Positions 45,029 to 53,530 are shown, counted from the first letter of the stretch. The stretch: DNA of 60,048 nt from a delta proteobacterium ML8_F1 (GCA_002029975.1 LQBE01000040.1:73066-133113); one strand, 5' to 3'. The notes: generated by a model not told the origin, from the letters alone. Made by a program: numbers and translations.

Positions 45029-45679
45029 ATGGTGAAAATTGCCCCTTCCATCCTGTCTGCTGATTTTTCCCGTCTGGGGGAAGAAATCAGGGCGGTTGAA
45101 AAGGCCGGTGCCGACTGGATACACCTTGACATCATGGACGGCCACTTTGTGCCGAACATCACCTTCGGTGCCCCGGTGGTGAAAAGCATACGCAAGACAA
45201 GCGGTCTGTATTTCGATGCCCATCTCATGGTCCACAATCCCGATGCCTTTTTCGAGGACTTCGTCAGGGCCGGAGTGGACGGCATCACCATTCACCAGGA
45301 AGCCAGCCTGCACCTGGACCGGTCCATCCAGGCGATAAAGGCTCTTGGTGTCAAGGCGGGGGTGTCACTGAATCCTGCGACTCCGGTCCAGACTATCGAG
45401 CATCTGCTGCCTCAGCTGGATCTGGTACTGGTCATGTCGGTCAACCCCGGATTCGGAGGGCAGCATTTTATTGAATACACCAGGGACAAAATCAAAGCCC
45501 TGAAGGCAATCAAGGCGGCGAAGGGCTTTACCTTTATCATAGAGGTGGATGGCGGTGTTGTCCCAGAAAACGCCGCCATACTGAGAGAAAGCGGCGCCGA
45601 GGTGTTGGTGGCCGGGAGTGCAATCTATCACAAGGATGATTACAAGGCGGCAATCGACGCCCTCAGGTCAAGGCCATGA
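45029..45679 (+). CDS. rpe: Ribulose-phosphate 3-epimerase
   Basis: A 216-residue TIM-barrel enzyme that interconverts ribulose 5-phosphate and xylulose 5-phosphate in the pentose phosphate pathway. It shows IAPSILSADFSRLGEE, HLDIMDGHFVPNITFG, FDAHLMV, VMSVNPGFGGQ, EVDGGV and AGSAIY. AAAAGGAGAG precedes ATG 45029. Its last bases overlap the thiN start (ATGA). Confidence 0.97.
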   Translation: MVKIAPSILSADFSRLGEEIRAVEKAGADWIHLDIMDGHFVPNITFGAPVVKSIRKTSGLYFDAHLMVHNPDAFFEDFVRAGVDGITIHQEASLHLDRSIQAIKALGVKAGVSLNPATPVQTIEHLLPQLDLVLVMSVNPGFGGQHFIEYTRDKIKALKAIKAAKGFTFIIEVDGGVVPENAAILRESGAEVLVAGSAIYHKDDYKAAIDALRSRP

Positions 45680-46305
45680 AGGCCCTGCTTCTGGGAGCGG
45701 CCGGGATTGGCGATTACGAACAGTTGAAAGGGCAACTCAGTGAGGATTACGACTATGTGCTCTGTGTGGACGGCGGAATCAGGCATCTTGAACCCCTTGG
45801 GCTCACACCGGACCTGATCATTGGCGACATGGACAGCGCCGATCCTGAAGCGTTGAAGGCATTGCAGTCAGTCCCTGTGAAACGGTTCCCCGTGATGAAG
45901 GATGAAAGTGATTCGGAACTCGCCCTGCTGGAACTTGGCGATTCAGAATACGAGGTGATTCACATGGTGGGATTCTACGGGTCGAGGTGGGACCACACCC
46001 TGGTGAATTTCGGACTCCTGATCAAGTACGCCCATCTCAATGTCCACATGATTGACGAAAACAACCGGGCTTTCGCCGGCCGGGGGAGGATAGAGCTTCA
46101 GGGACTTCAAGACCGGGTGGTTTCCCTGATCCCCATGACACCGATTTTTGGAGTGACCCTCACCGGGATGAAGTATCCACTCAATGACGTGGATGTGGCC
46201 TATCCGACCTCTTTGACCCTGAGCAACAGTCTTGTGGATTCCAGGGGAAGCATCGAGGTCCGGGAGGGAAAATACATCGTGGTGATCTCTATGGCGGCAC
46301 AATAA
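45676..46305 (+). CDS. thiN: Thiamine pyrophosphokinase
   Basis: A 209-residue enzyme that makes thiamine diphosphate from thiamine and ATP. Motifs are CVDGGIRHL, LIIGDMDS, KDESDSELAL (the family usually has K-D-x-T-D here; this protein has Ser) and GSRWDHTL. It overlaps rpe by four bases and ends the run that began at dapF; a bidirectional terminator follows. No TPP riboswitch was seen nearby, which fits a salvage or final-step gene inside a housekeeping operon. Confidence 0.95.
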   Translation: MKALLLGAAGIGDYEQLKGQLSEDYDYVLCVDGGIRHLEPLGLTPDLIIGDMDSADPEALKALQSVPVKRFPVMKDESDSELALLELGDSEYEVIHMVGFYGSRWDHTLVNFGLLIKYAHLNVHMIDENNRAFAGRGRIELQGLQDRVVSLIPMTPIFGVTLTGMKYPLNDVDVAYPTSLTLSNSLVDSRGSIEVREGKYIVVISMAAQ

Positions 46306-46307
46306 AA

Positions 46308-46342
46308 AAAAGAGTCTACTTAATGAAGCAGTAGACTCTTTT
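46308..46342. terminator. Bidirectional terminator between thiN and rpmB
   Basis: AAAAGAGTCTACT (46308-46320) pairs perfectly over 13 bp with AGTAGACTCTTTT (46330-46342) around a 9-base loop. There are A- and T-runs on both sides, so it can serve convergent thiN and rpmB. It includes the last bases of rpmB. Confidence 0.9.
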
Positions 46343-46532
46343 AAACAGCTCTTTGCACTTTTCCTGAGCGCAAGCATCTCGAACAGACGTAGACTCTCTT
46401 GACGGTACCCTGCTCTTCAATTTTGACACGCTTTAGATTGGGCTTCCAGACTCTCTTATTGTGATTCATGGCATGGGATACATTATTGCCTGACACCTGA
46501 CCCTTGCCACACACTGAACATGTTTTGGCCAT
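46341..46532 (-). CDS. rpmB: Ribosomal protein bL28
   Basis: A 63-residue protein of the zinc-binding form: CSVCG at residues 5-9 and CSRCLRSG near the C-terminus give four cysteines, and NVSHAMNHNKRVWKPNL is the L28 core. It belongs to the 50S subunit. It is transcribed alone on the minus strand from its own consensus-like promoter, with GGGAGGTG before the ATG. The isolated, opposite placement beside yloU is also seen in Bacillus. Confidence 0.97.
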   Translation of the reverse strand: MAKTCSVCGKGQVSGNNVSHAMNHNKRVWKPNLKRVKIEEQGTVKRVYVCSRCLRSGKVQRAV

Positions 46533-46575
46533 CTATTACACCTCCCTCGGGAATTCATCAAAAATCAACAAAATC

Positions 46576-46604
46576 ATTCTATCATTAATACCCCCCTTTG
46601 ACAA
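46576..46604 (-). promoter_or_regulatory. Promoter of rpmB
   Basis: On the minus strand TTGTCA (46604 to 46599), a 17-base spacer and TAGAAT (46581 to 46576). It leaves an untranslated leader of about 35 bases. Confidence 0.8.
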
Positions 46605-46624
46605 GGCTTAAATCGTCTAGGTTC

Positions 46625-46653
46625 TTGTCTAATTTTCTTTAACAGTGTAAAAT
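46625..46653 (+). promoter_or_regulatory. Promoter of the yloU-fakA unit
   Basis: TTGTCT (46625-46630), a 17-base spacer and TAAAAT (46648-46653), 36 bases before the yloU start. It is back to back with the rpmB promoter. Confidence 0.75.
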
Positions 46654-46689
46654 GAAATGTGAACCCAATCTCATACAGGAGGAATTAGA

Positions 46690-47046
46690 ATGTCTATTAA
46701 AATAGAAAATGACCTGGGATCGATCAACATATCGAAAGAAGTCATTGCAAATATCGCCGGATCTTCCGCCATCGAGTGCTACGGCCTTGTCGGTATGGCG
46801 ACGAGAAGTGCTTCAAGCGGTATTGTCAATCTGCTGAAAAAGGAAAACCTGAGCAGAGGGGTGAAAATCGAGGCTTCCGATGAAGGCCTCAATATCGATC
46901 TTTATGTGATTATCCAGTTTGGAACCAAGATTTCCGTGGTGGCTGAAAATATCATCGAAAAAGTGAAATACAATGTTGAAAACCAGACGGGTCTCAAGGT
47001 CCTCAAGGTCAACGTCAACATCGAAGGGGTAAAAGTTCAAGATTGA
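46690..47046 (+). CDS. Asp23/Gls24 family protein (YloU-like)
   Basis: A 118-residue protein of the Asp23/Gls24 family. It begins with a beta strand block (INISKEVIANIAGSSAIECYGLVGM) and has GVKIEASDEGLNIDLYVIIQFG and VNVNIEGVKV. The role in Bacillota is unclear; members are linked to envelope stress and lipid metabolism. The neighbouring fakA-like gene starts 16 bases later, the usual yloU-yloV pair. AGGAGGAATTAG precedes ATG 46690. Confidence 0.93.
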   Translation: MSIKIENDLGSINISKEVIANIAGSSAIECYGLVGMATRSASSGIVNLLKKENLSRGVKIEASDEGLNIDLYVIIQFGTKISVVAENIIEKVKYNVENQTGLKVLKVNVNIEGVKVQD

Positions 47047-47062
47047 TAGGAGGAGAGTCATC

Positions 47063-48688
47063 ATGGATATTAAGAGTATCGACGCGGGATTGCTGACCAA
47101 GATGTTTATCCAGGGAACTTTGAGCCTTGACAAAGATAAAGAAAAAATAAATGGTCTGAATGTTTTTCCGGTTCCTGATGGGGATACGGGCACAAATATG
47201 ACTTTGACCATGCAATCCGCCATAGAAGAATTGTCAAAAAAGGAGTACAGTACCGTAGCGGCAGTGTCAAAAGCGGTTTCCAAGGGTTCCCTGATGGGGG
47301 CGAGGGGAAATTCAGGTGTCATCCTCTCCCAGATTTTCAGAGGTTTTGCAAAGGGAATCGAAGACAAAGAGGTTTTGAGTCCGGCGGATTTCGCCCGGGG
47401 TCTGAAGACTGCAGCCAGCACCGCCTACAAGGCGGTACTCAAGCCTGTTGAGGGGACCATTCTCACCGTTATGAGACTGACGGCGGAAAAGGCGGAACAT
47501 CTGAATCTCGAGGATATCGCCTTTCATGATTTTTTCAAAATCATTATTGCAGCGGCCAACGAGGCCTTGAAGGACACGCCCAACCAGCTTGAAGTCCTCA
47601 GGCAGGCCGGTGTCGTGGATGCCGGAGGAATGGGCTTCATATCGATTCTCAACGGCTTCAACAACGGGGTCCTCGGCAGGGAGATGGAAGAAAACATTGT
47701 CACCGCCAAGGCCACGGAGAGTCTCGCTGGCCATGGCCACGCCGCTCCGGGGGACATCACCTTCCAATACTGTACGGAGTTCATTATCAAGACTCCCCAC
47801 GAGGATGCCACAGCCTTGAGAGACGAAGTCTTCACCCTCGGTGACAGCATGGTCTTTGTCCAGGACGAAGACCTTGTCAAGGTGCATGTGCATACCAACA
47901 ACCCGGGAATTGCCATAGAAGCAGCCCTGAGATACGGGGATCTTGTGAGTGTCAAAATTGACAATATGAAGGAACAGCATGAGAATATTCTTTTCAAAGA
48001 GTCCCAGGAAAAGAAAGGGGCCCTAGAAAAGAAAAAATATGGATTCATCGCTGTTGCCATGGGAGAAGGTCTCAAGGAAATTTTTGAGAATCTTGGGGTG
48101 GACCATATCATCTTCGGGGGCCAGACCATGAATCCCAGCACCGAGGATATCATGGCGGCCATGGAGGAAATCAACGCCGAGCATGTCTTTATTCTGCCCA
48201 ACAACCCGAATATCATCATGGCGGCCAATCAGGCCAGAGAGCTGAGTCGAGGGGACGTCACGGTTCTGCCCACCCGGAGCATCCCCCAAGGCATCAGTGC
48301 TCTGGTGGGATTCAACGAAGAACTCGGGGTCAAGCAGAATGAAGAAGAGATGCTCAAAATTTTAAGAAGCGTCAAAACCCTTCAAATCACCTATTCTGTC
48401 CGGGACACGAACTTTGATTCCAAGGCCATCAAAAAGGATGATATCCTGGGAATTCTGGACGGGGAAATTGTCTGTGTGGAAGCAACCATTGCCGACGGAC
48501 TGGTGAAGGGGATTGAAAAGGCCATCGACGAGGACACGGAAATCATCGCCATCTACTATGGTGAAGAGGTGGACAAGGCTCAGACCGAGGCCCTGGTGGA
48601 AAAGCTTCAAGAGAACTATCCTGACACCGATTTTGAGATCTACTACGGCGGACAGCCCCTGTACTACTACCTTGTATCGTTGGAATAA
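47063..48688 (+). CDS. DAK2-domain fatty acid kinase catalytic subunit-like protein (FakA/YloV)
   Basis: A 541-residue protein. The N-terminal DAK2 (DhaL-like) domain has the Mg/ATP motif PVPDGDTGTNM (37-46, acidic residues Asp39 and Asp41) and MGARGNSGVILSQI. The middle part has CTEFIIKT and VHVHTNNPG; the C-terminal domain follows with FEIYYGGQPLYYYLVSLE. FakA phosphorylates fatty acids held by FakB, feeding acyl-phosphate to PlsY/PlsX chemistry. No fakB was seen here; plsX is at 56247. AGGAGGAG precedes ATG 47063. A terminator lies at its stop. Confidence 0.93.
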   Translation: MDIKSIDAGLLTKMFIQGTLSLDKDKEKINGLNVFPVPDGDTGTNMTLTMQSAIEELSKKEYSTVAAVSKAVSKGSLMGARGNSGVILSQIFRGFAKGIEDKEVLSPADFARGLKTAASTAYKAVLKPVEGTILTVMRLTAEKAEHLNLEDIAFHDFFKIIIAAANEALKDTPNQLEVLRQAGVVDAGGMGFISILNGFNNGVLGREMEENIVTAKATESLAGHGHAAPGDITFQYCTEFIIKTPHEDATALRDEVFTLGDSMVFVQDEDLVKVHVHTNNPGIAIEAALRYGDLVSVKIDNMKEQHENILFKESQEKKGALEKKKYGFIAVAMGEGLKEIFENLGVDHIIFGGQTMNPSTEDIMAAMEEINAEHVFILPNNPNIIMAANQARELSRGDVTVLPTRSIPQGISALVGFNEELGVKQNEEEMLKILRSVKTLQITYSVRDTNFDSKAIKKDDILGILDGEIVCVEATIADGLVKGIEKAIDEDTEIIAIYYGEEVDKAQTEALVEKLQENYPDTDFEIYYGGQPLYYYLVSLE

Positions 48689-48714
48689 GGAGGGTTCTAT
48701 CCCTCCTTTTTTTT
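48687..48714 (+). terminator. Terminator between fakA-like gene and recG
   Basis: AAGGAGGG (48687-48694) pairs with CCCTCCTT (48701-48708) around TTCTAT, with eight T at 48707-48714. The stem begins in the preceding stop codon. recG starts only about 14 bases beyond, so some read-through is likely. Confidence 0.85.
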
Positions 48715-48727
48715 GGAGATGATGGCC

Positions 48728-50707
48728 ATGAACCTCAAAGAACTCAGAGGTGTGGGTCCAAAGACCCTGGGACGGCTTGAGAAAATCGGCATCAGGACTC
48801 TCGAGGACCTCCTCTACTATATGCCCTCCCGTTATATCAACCGCAGCGCGATACTTGATCTTGCAAAGGTCGGGGGAAAAGCCACAGGCAGTCTGGCTGG
48901 AACCGTAGTGGGGATCAAGGTCAGGCGCAGCTTCAATACCAGAGAAATCCTCGTGCTGAGTCTTCAAGCCCAGGGCTATACCGGAGAGATACTGTTTTTC
49001 AATGGACAGTACCTCAAAAACAATTTCAAATTCCACAAGGACTACTATTTCTACGGCGAGGTCAAGGTTCAAGGCCGGGGGTTCAAAATGATTCAGCCGG
49101 AGTTTGCTTCCGTGGGGGACCAGGAGTTTCTGTCCATCGTCCCGGTGTATCCGGTGACCGCCGGAATCAGCCAGAAAAACATGCGCAGTTATATGAAACA
49201 GGCTTTGAATTTTGTGCCCGGGGAAAATCTTCCGCAGAGCCTTCTCGGGAAGAACCGGCTGTGCTCCAGGGCCCATGCCCTTGAAAACATGCATTTTCCC
49301 ACGGACAGACTGCAGTACAAAGAAGGAAAGTACCGTCTCATCTATGAAGAATTTTTTCTCTTTATCCTGGGCAACCGGCTTCTCAAGGGGGAAAACGGCA
49401 GGGTAGCGGGACATGTGATTCCCAAAAACTCACGGGCTCTGGAAGACCTGCAAAAGCAGGTGGGTTTCGAGCCCACCCCCGACCAACTGGTGGCTTTAGA
49501 GGAGATTCTCGAGGATCTTGCGGGTCCCCGGGGGATGCGGCGACTCCTGCAGGGGGATGTGGGCAGCGGCAAGACCTTTGTAGCGCTTTTTGCGGCTTAC
49601 AATACCGCCCTCAGCGGTTTTCAGGCCGGTGTTCTGGCGCCCACTGAAATCCTCGCTACCCAGCTTTTCAGGGAGTTTAAAAAAATTATTCCGGATTCTG
49701 TCAGCATTGTGCTTCTCACCGGGTCCACCAGGGACAAAGAGAGGGTGTATTCCCTGCTGGCATCCGGGGAAATACAGATACTTGTGGGAACCCACGCCAT
49801 CATCCAGTCCCAGGTTGCATTCAAGAATCTTGGACTGCTGGTTGTGGACGAACAGCACCGCTTTGGCGTCAACCAGAGGCAGGTGCTGATCGGACAGGAT
49901 TCACAAACCAACTATCTGATGATGAGCGCGACCCCCATACCCAGGACCCTGTCCATGATTCTGTATTCAGATGTGGAGGTGTCGACCATCAGGTCTATGC
50001 CCAAGGGGCGAAGGAAAATCGAAACCCAGCTGGTGCTCAGTCACAAAGAGCCCCAGCTCCTGGAACGAATCAAGGGTCTGATTGACTTGGGATACCAGGG
50101 CTATGTGGTGTTTCCCCTGATTGAGGCTTCAGAGCACTTTGACGAAGTGGATTCCCTTTTTGAAGGCTTCAAGCGCCTCCAGGGGGCCTTTTCAGACACC
50201 CCCCTGGCCATGATTCACGGCAAGATGCCCGGTGATGAAAAAAACAGGGTGATTGATGATTTCAAAAGCGGTCAAATCAAGATCCTGGTTTCCACCACAG
50301 TGATTGAGGTGGGAATTGACCATCCCCGGGCGAATTTCATAGTCATTTACAATGCGGAACGCTTCGGACTCAGTCAGCTTCACCAACTCAGGGGCCGGGT
50401 GGGTCGTTCGGACATGGCGGGCTACTGTTTTCTTGTCAGCCGCAAACCCAATGACAATCTGACAATTCTCACCGAAACCACCGATGGCTTCAAAATTGCC
50501 CTGGCGGATTTAAAGAAAAGGGGACCCGGAGAAGTGCTGGGACTGAGGCAACACGGTTCAGGGCACTTCCTGGTCGCAGATTTGCTCAAGCATACTCCGG
50601 TGATGCACAGGGCCATGGCGGATGTGACCCATATCCTGGAAAACTCCCAGGCATTCGAGACCTATCTTGAGGCTATGAAGGAAAAAATTTTGATCAGCAA
50701 AGGATGA
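48728..50707 (+). CDS. recG: ATP-dependent DNA helicase RecG
   Basis: A 659-residue fork-reversal helicase. The N-terminal wedge (OB) domain includes LRGVGPKTLGRLEKIGI and LLYYMPSRYINRS. The helicase domains carry GDVGSGKTFVA (about 276-286), DEQHRFGV, MSATPIPRTL, FPLIEASEHFD, STTVIEVGIDHP and HQLRGRVGRS. ATG 48728 is chosen for spacing from GGAG (48715-48718) and because MNLKELRGVGPKTL is the usual beginning; ATG 48719 and 48722 are in frame and possible. It overlaps rsmD or ends just before it, depending on the rsmD start. Confidence 0.96.
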   Translation: MNLKELRGVGPKTLGRLEKIGIRTLEDLLYYMPSRYINRSAILDLAKVGGKATGSLAGTVVGIKVRRSFNTREILVLSLQAQGYTGEILFFNGQYLKNNFKFHKDYYFYGEVKVQGRGFKMIQPEFASVGDQEFLSIVPVYPVTAGISQKNMRSYMKQALNFVPGENLPQSLLGKNRLCSRAHALENMHFPTDRLQYKEGKYRLIYEEFFLFILGNRLLKGENGRVAGHVIPKNSRALEDLQKQVGFEPTPDQLVALEEILEDLAGPRGMRRLLQGDVGSGKTFVALFAAYNTALSGFQAGVLAPTEILATQLFREFKKIIPDSVSIVLLTGSTRDKERVYSLLASGEIQILVGTHAIIQSQVAFKNLGLLVVDEQHRFGVNQRQVLIGQDSQTNYLMMSATPIPRTLSMILYSDVEVSTIRSMPKGRRKIETQLVLSHKEPQLLERIKGLIDLGYQGYVVFPLIEASEHFDEVDSLFEGFKRLQGAFSDTPLAMIHGKMPGDEKNRVIDDFKSGQIKILVSTTVIEVGIDHPRANFIVIYNAERFGLSQLHQLRGRVGRSDMAGYCFLVSRKPNDNLTILTETTDGFKIALADLKKRGPGEVLGLRQHGSGHFLVADLLKHTPVMHRAMADVTHILENSQAFETYLEAMKEKILISKG

Positions 50708-50712
50708 ATCCA

Positions 50713-51267
50713 ATGAGAGTAATCGCCGGTACAGCCCGGGGGACCCGTCTGGTGACCCTCCCGGAAATGACGACCCGTCCGACAGTGGACCGGGTCAAGG
50801 AAAATCTCTTCAATATCATACAGCATCAGATTCAGGGGAAGGTGGTTCTGGATCTTTTCTGCGGCTCCGGGAGTCTGTGCATTGAGTCCCTCAGTCGCGG
50901 CGCCGCCAAGGCCTATTTTGTTGAAAAGAACCCAAAATGCATGCCCTATATTGAAGAAAATCTTAAAAAAACCCGTTTGAGGGACAAAGCAGAGCTCTTC
51001 AATGAAAATTCCGATAATTTTCTGTCAAAAGCAAAGCGCGGTGATATGAAATTTGATATAATATTCCTGGACCCACCCCACAAGCAGGGGCTGGGTTTGA
51101 GCGCTATTGAAAAAATCGAGGCCTATGACTTGCTGAATCCGGGGGGAATCATTGTGGTCGAGCACCATGCCCAGGAGGATTATCCCGGTCTCGTGGGGAG
51201 TTTCGAGAAAACCAACCACAGGCAATACGGCAAAACCACGCTGAGTTTTTATCAGATTAAGGAGTGA
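50713..51267 (+). CDS. rsmD: 16S rRNA (guanine(966)-N2)-methyltransferase RsmD
   Basis: A 184-residue SAM-dependent methyltransferase. It begins MRVIAGTARGTRL, with TRPTVDRVKENLFNI, the SAM loop LDLFCGSGSLCIESLSRG (in part) and the catalytic motif IFLDPPHKQG. The usual fourth motif residue is Tyr or Phe (DPPY); here it is His, seen directly. ATG 50713 follows AAAGGATG; ATG 50704, overlapping the recG stop, would add three residues. rsmD-coaD is a common pair. Confidence 0.94.
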   Translation: MRVIAGTARGTRLVTLPEMTTRPTVDRVKENLFNIIQHQIQGKVVLDLFCGSGSLCIESLSRGAAKAYFVEKNPKCMPYIEENLKKTRLRDKAELFNENSDNFLSKAKRGDMKFDIIFLDPPHKQGLGLSAIEKIEAYDLLNPGGIIVVEHHAQEDYPGLVGSFEKTNHRQYGKTTLSFYQIKE

Positions 51268-51272
51268 ATCCA

Positions 51273-51758
51273 GTGCAAGTAGCGGTTTATCCCGGGAGCT
51301 TTGACCCCATTACCAAGGGACACCTTGAAATCATCAGAAGAACCAGCAAAATCTGCGGGCGTCTGATTGTCGCCGTCGTGGACAATCCCAACAAGGAGGC
51401 CCTGTTCACCCTGGAGGAACGCCTGGAAATGATCAAGCACTCTGTGGAGGACCTCGACAACGTTGAAATTGATATCTTTAAAGGACTGCTGATCAACTAT
51501 GTCAAGGAAAAGCAGGTCAGAATCATTGTCAAGGGACTCAGAGCCGTTTCTGATTTCGAATACGAATTTCAAATGGCCCTGATGAATAAAAGCATTTGCG
51601 GGGAAATCGAAACCCTGTTCATGATGACCAGCCCCGAATACTCTTTCCTCAGTTCCAGCATGGTCAAGGAAGTGGTCCTCTTGGGGGGGCGTGTGGATGA
51701 CTTTGTCACTCCGTTTGTTCACAGGAAGATTATAGAAAAAATAGGGAATGGGGGATGA
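51273..51758 (+). CDS. coaD: Phosphopantetheine adenylyltransferase
   Basis: A 161-residue nucleotidyltransferase of the penultimate step of coenzyme A synthesis. GSFDPITKGH (8-17) is the nucleotidyltransferase T/HxGH site, and VKGLRAVSDFEYE and YSFLSSSMVKEV are typical. GTG 51273 is preferred because AAGGAG (51259-51264) has suitable spacing and the protein begins at MQVAVYPGS; GTG 51264 is an alternative overlapping rsmD. Its stop overlaps the next gene's ATG cluster. Confidence 0.96.
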   Translation: MQVAVYPGSFDPITKGHLEIIRRTSKICGRLIVAVVDNPNKEALFTLEERLEMIKHSVEDLDNVEIDIFKGLLINYVKEKQVRIIVKGLRAVSDFEYEFQMALMNKSICGEIETLFMMTSPEYSFLSSSMVKEVVLLGGRVDDFVTPFVHRKIIEKIGNGG

Positions 51759-51760
51759 TG

Positions 51761-52276
51761 ATGAAAGTATTAGAGCTGTTGGATGATTTGGAAAATCTTT
51801 TGGAAGTGGCTTCAACCGTCCCGTTTTCAGGAAAGATCATGGTGGACAGGAGTGATGTGGGCAATCTGATCAAGGAGATCCAGATTCTCCTGCCTGATGA
51901 AATGAAGCATGCCAAGTGGATCAAGGATGAACGCAATAAAATCATAGAGGATGCCAGGAGAGACGCCCAGAGGATTGTTGATGAGGCCCAGCGCAAGGAA
52001 GAGGAAATCCTCAGCGGCGCCAAGAATCAATTTGACGACATTCTTGACGAGCATAAAATTGTAGAGCTGGCCAGACAGAAATCTGAAAAAATGCTGTTCA
52101 AAGCCCAGCAGGAAGCCTCGGATATCAGAAAAAACGCTTTTTTATACGCCTATGACATCATTGAGAAGGCCCACCACAATATGGATGAGATTCTAAAGAT
52201 TTTGCAAAAGAACAAATTTGAGCTGGAGGAATACATCAACAAAACGGAGGGAAAAAAAAACAACGATAAAAAATAG
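51761..52276 (+). CDS. Coiled-coil protein resembling ATP synthase subunit E/b or DivIVA-type stalks
   Basis: A 171-residue hydrophilic protein. An N-terminal region (about 1-40; MKVLELLDDLENLLEVAS) precedes a long charged helix with Ala/Glu/Lys/Arg repeats (about 45-140; DARRDAQRIVDEAQRKEEEI). The tail is lysine and asparagine rich. Such genes are commonly named ATPase or V-type subunit in clostridial genomes after coaD, but there is no nucleotide-binding motif, so that name is not supported by the sequence. Three ATG codons (51755, 51758, 51761) are in a row; the last is used. ylbJ, often near here, is absent. Confidence 0.75.
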   Translation: MKVLELLDDLENLLEVASTVPFSGKIMVDRSDVGNLIKEIQILLPDEMKHAKWIKDERNKIIEDARRDAQRIVDEAQRKEEEILSGAKNQFDDILDEHKIVELARQKSEKMLFKAQQEASDIRKNAFLYAYDIIEKAHHNMDEILKILQKNKFELEEYINKTEGKKNNDKK

Positions 52277-52295
52277 TGCCTTTTCCGGGCACTAT
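52273..52295. terminator. Bidirectional terminator shared by the coiled-coil gene and tmcAL
   Basis: ATAGTGCC (52273-52280) pairs with GGCACTAT (52288-52295) around TTTTCCG. On the plus strand GGTTTTATAT follows; on the minus strand a run of six T follows. The stop codons of both genes lie in the stem. Confidence 0.85.
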
Positions 52296-53485
52296 GGTTT
52301 TATATAGGGAGAATTGCGGTAATCCCTGCCCCAGGGTTCCTGGCTGAGGATACTGTGCAGGTCCTGGGCGCGGCGGCCCAGCTCCAACTGGTAGAGGAGT
52401 ATGGGGTCGCGGCTTGTGAAGTCACCCTCCTTGACAATCAGGGGCAGGGTGCTTTTTTTCTGGAAGAGGCCCAGAAGCTCGAGGCCCTTTTGGTCCGCCC
52501 CGAGAACCCTGAGGAATTTTGGTTCCTTCAGGTCGAATGTGTGGACAGACTCGCTGGTGATTTGAAGGAGCAGGTACACGAGAACTCTTTGAATCCGGGT
52601 TCTCGGGTATCTTTTGGTGAGGACTTTAGCCATGAATTCCCCGAAGTCCGCGGTTGCCCGGGCGGCCTTGAGCAGCCTGTTGTCCAGGCCTTCGCGGATT
52701 TCATAAAGGGAGGCCAGGGTGCTTTTATCCATGGTGAGAAGGGTGTAGCGAATCAGGGGATAGGCCCTTGAGAGAAGGGCGTGGTGCTTTGCCTGCCTGA
52801 GAATTTCATAGGCTTTCATGGGCATTGCCTGTTCAATGTATTCCCACCGGCCTTCCTCATGCCACTTGCGGATTGCCGTGGCACTGGCAAGGCCTTCTTC
52901 AAGGGCAAGACTGTGGTAGCCGACCTTGTGCCTTTTGATGGTCATGGGGGTCATGGCGCTGCCAAGCTGCTCCAGGGCCTTGAGATATTCCAGGCCGAGG
53001 ATATCGTTGCTTTTGAGGGAGGTCTTGAGGATGCCCAGATCCATGAGGGTGTTTTCCCGGGCCTTCATGAAGGAATGCCCTTGGTCGAGATAGTGCTTCA
53101 GAGTGACCTTGAACTGGGGGGACTCTGAAGCGAGCTGCCTGGAAATACCCATGAGTTGTTCGAGGTCGTGGCTCTCCGAACCGAAGGCCAGGCAATCCAC
53201 GACATTGAGAGCTTCCAGTGCCTTGATACTGCCGGCGGCAAAGCCCTCGGCACTTGAAATCGCTGCAAAGAGAGGCATCTCCAGCACAAGATTCACGCCG
53301 GAGTCCACGGCCATTCGAGCGCGTTTGTAGGGGTCCAGGAGGGCGGGCTCACCCCGTTGGACAAAGGGACCGCTCATGATGGCCAGGCTGTGGGTGGCAT
53401 GACTCTGGGCCATGCTTTCTCTCAAATGCAAGGCATGGCCATTGTGGAAGGGATTGTATTCGGCAATAATTCCCAGAATTTTCAT
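52292..53485 (-). CDS. tmcAL: tRNA(Met) cytidine acetate ligase TmcAL (YlbM)
   Basis: A 397-residue protein of the DUF795 family that acetylates C34 of elongator tRNA-Met using acetate and ATP. The N-terminal nucleotidyltransferase site is GIIAEYNPFHNGH (His14 and His17). MSGPFVQRGEPAL, FGSESHDLEQL and the C-terminal RLLKAAR are also family blocks. The start at 53485 gives the typical beginning MKILGIIAEYNP; the frame is open to 53545, but that would cross the promoter. The gene diverges from ackA. The shared acetate theme may be chance, since the acetate source for TmcAL is the cell pool. Confidence 0.94.
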   Translation of the reverse strand: MKILGIIAEYNPFHNGHALHLRESMAQSHATHSLAIMSGPFVQRGEPALLDPYKRARMAVDSGVNLVLEMPLFAAISSAEGFAAGSIKALEALNVVDCLAFGSESHDLEQLMGISRQLASESPQFKVTLKHYLDQGHSFMKARENTLMDLGILKTSLKSNDILGLEYLKALEQLGSAMTPMTIKRHKVGYHSLALEEGLASATAIRKWHEEGRWEYIEQAMPMKAYEILRQAKHHALLSRAYPLIRYTLLTMDKSTLASLYEIREGLDNRLLKAARATADFGEFMAKVLTKRYPRTRIQRVLVYLLLQITSESVHTFDLKEPKFLRVLGADQKGLELLGLFQKKSTLPLIVKEGDFTSRDPILLYQLELGRRAQDLHSILSQEPWGRDYRNSPYIKP

Positions 53486-53501
53486 TGATTTCACCAAATT
53501 C

Positions 53502-53530
53502 ATTATACCATTCTTCTTTATCACTTGAAA
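53502..53530 (-). promoter_or_regulatory. Promoter of tmcAL
   Basis: On the minus strand TTTCAA (53530 to 53525), a 17-base spacer and TATAAT (53507 to 53502). The -35 hexamer is the same six base pairs as the ackA -35 read on the other strand. Confidence 0.65.

Noticed and set aside
48362-49414. 350-codon open frame on the minus strand across the fakA-recG junction
   Set aside because: It runs through two well-supported genes and a terminator, with no recognisable product.
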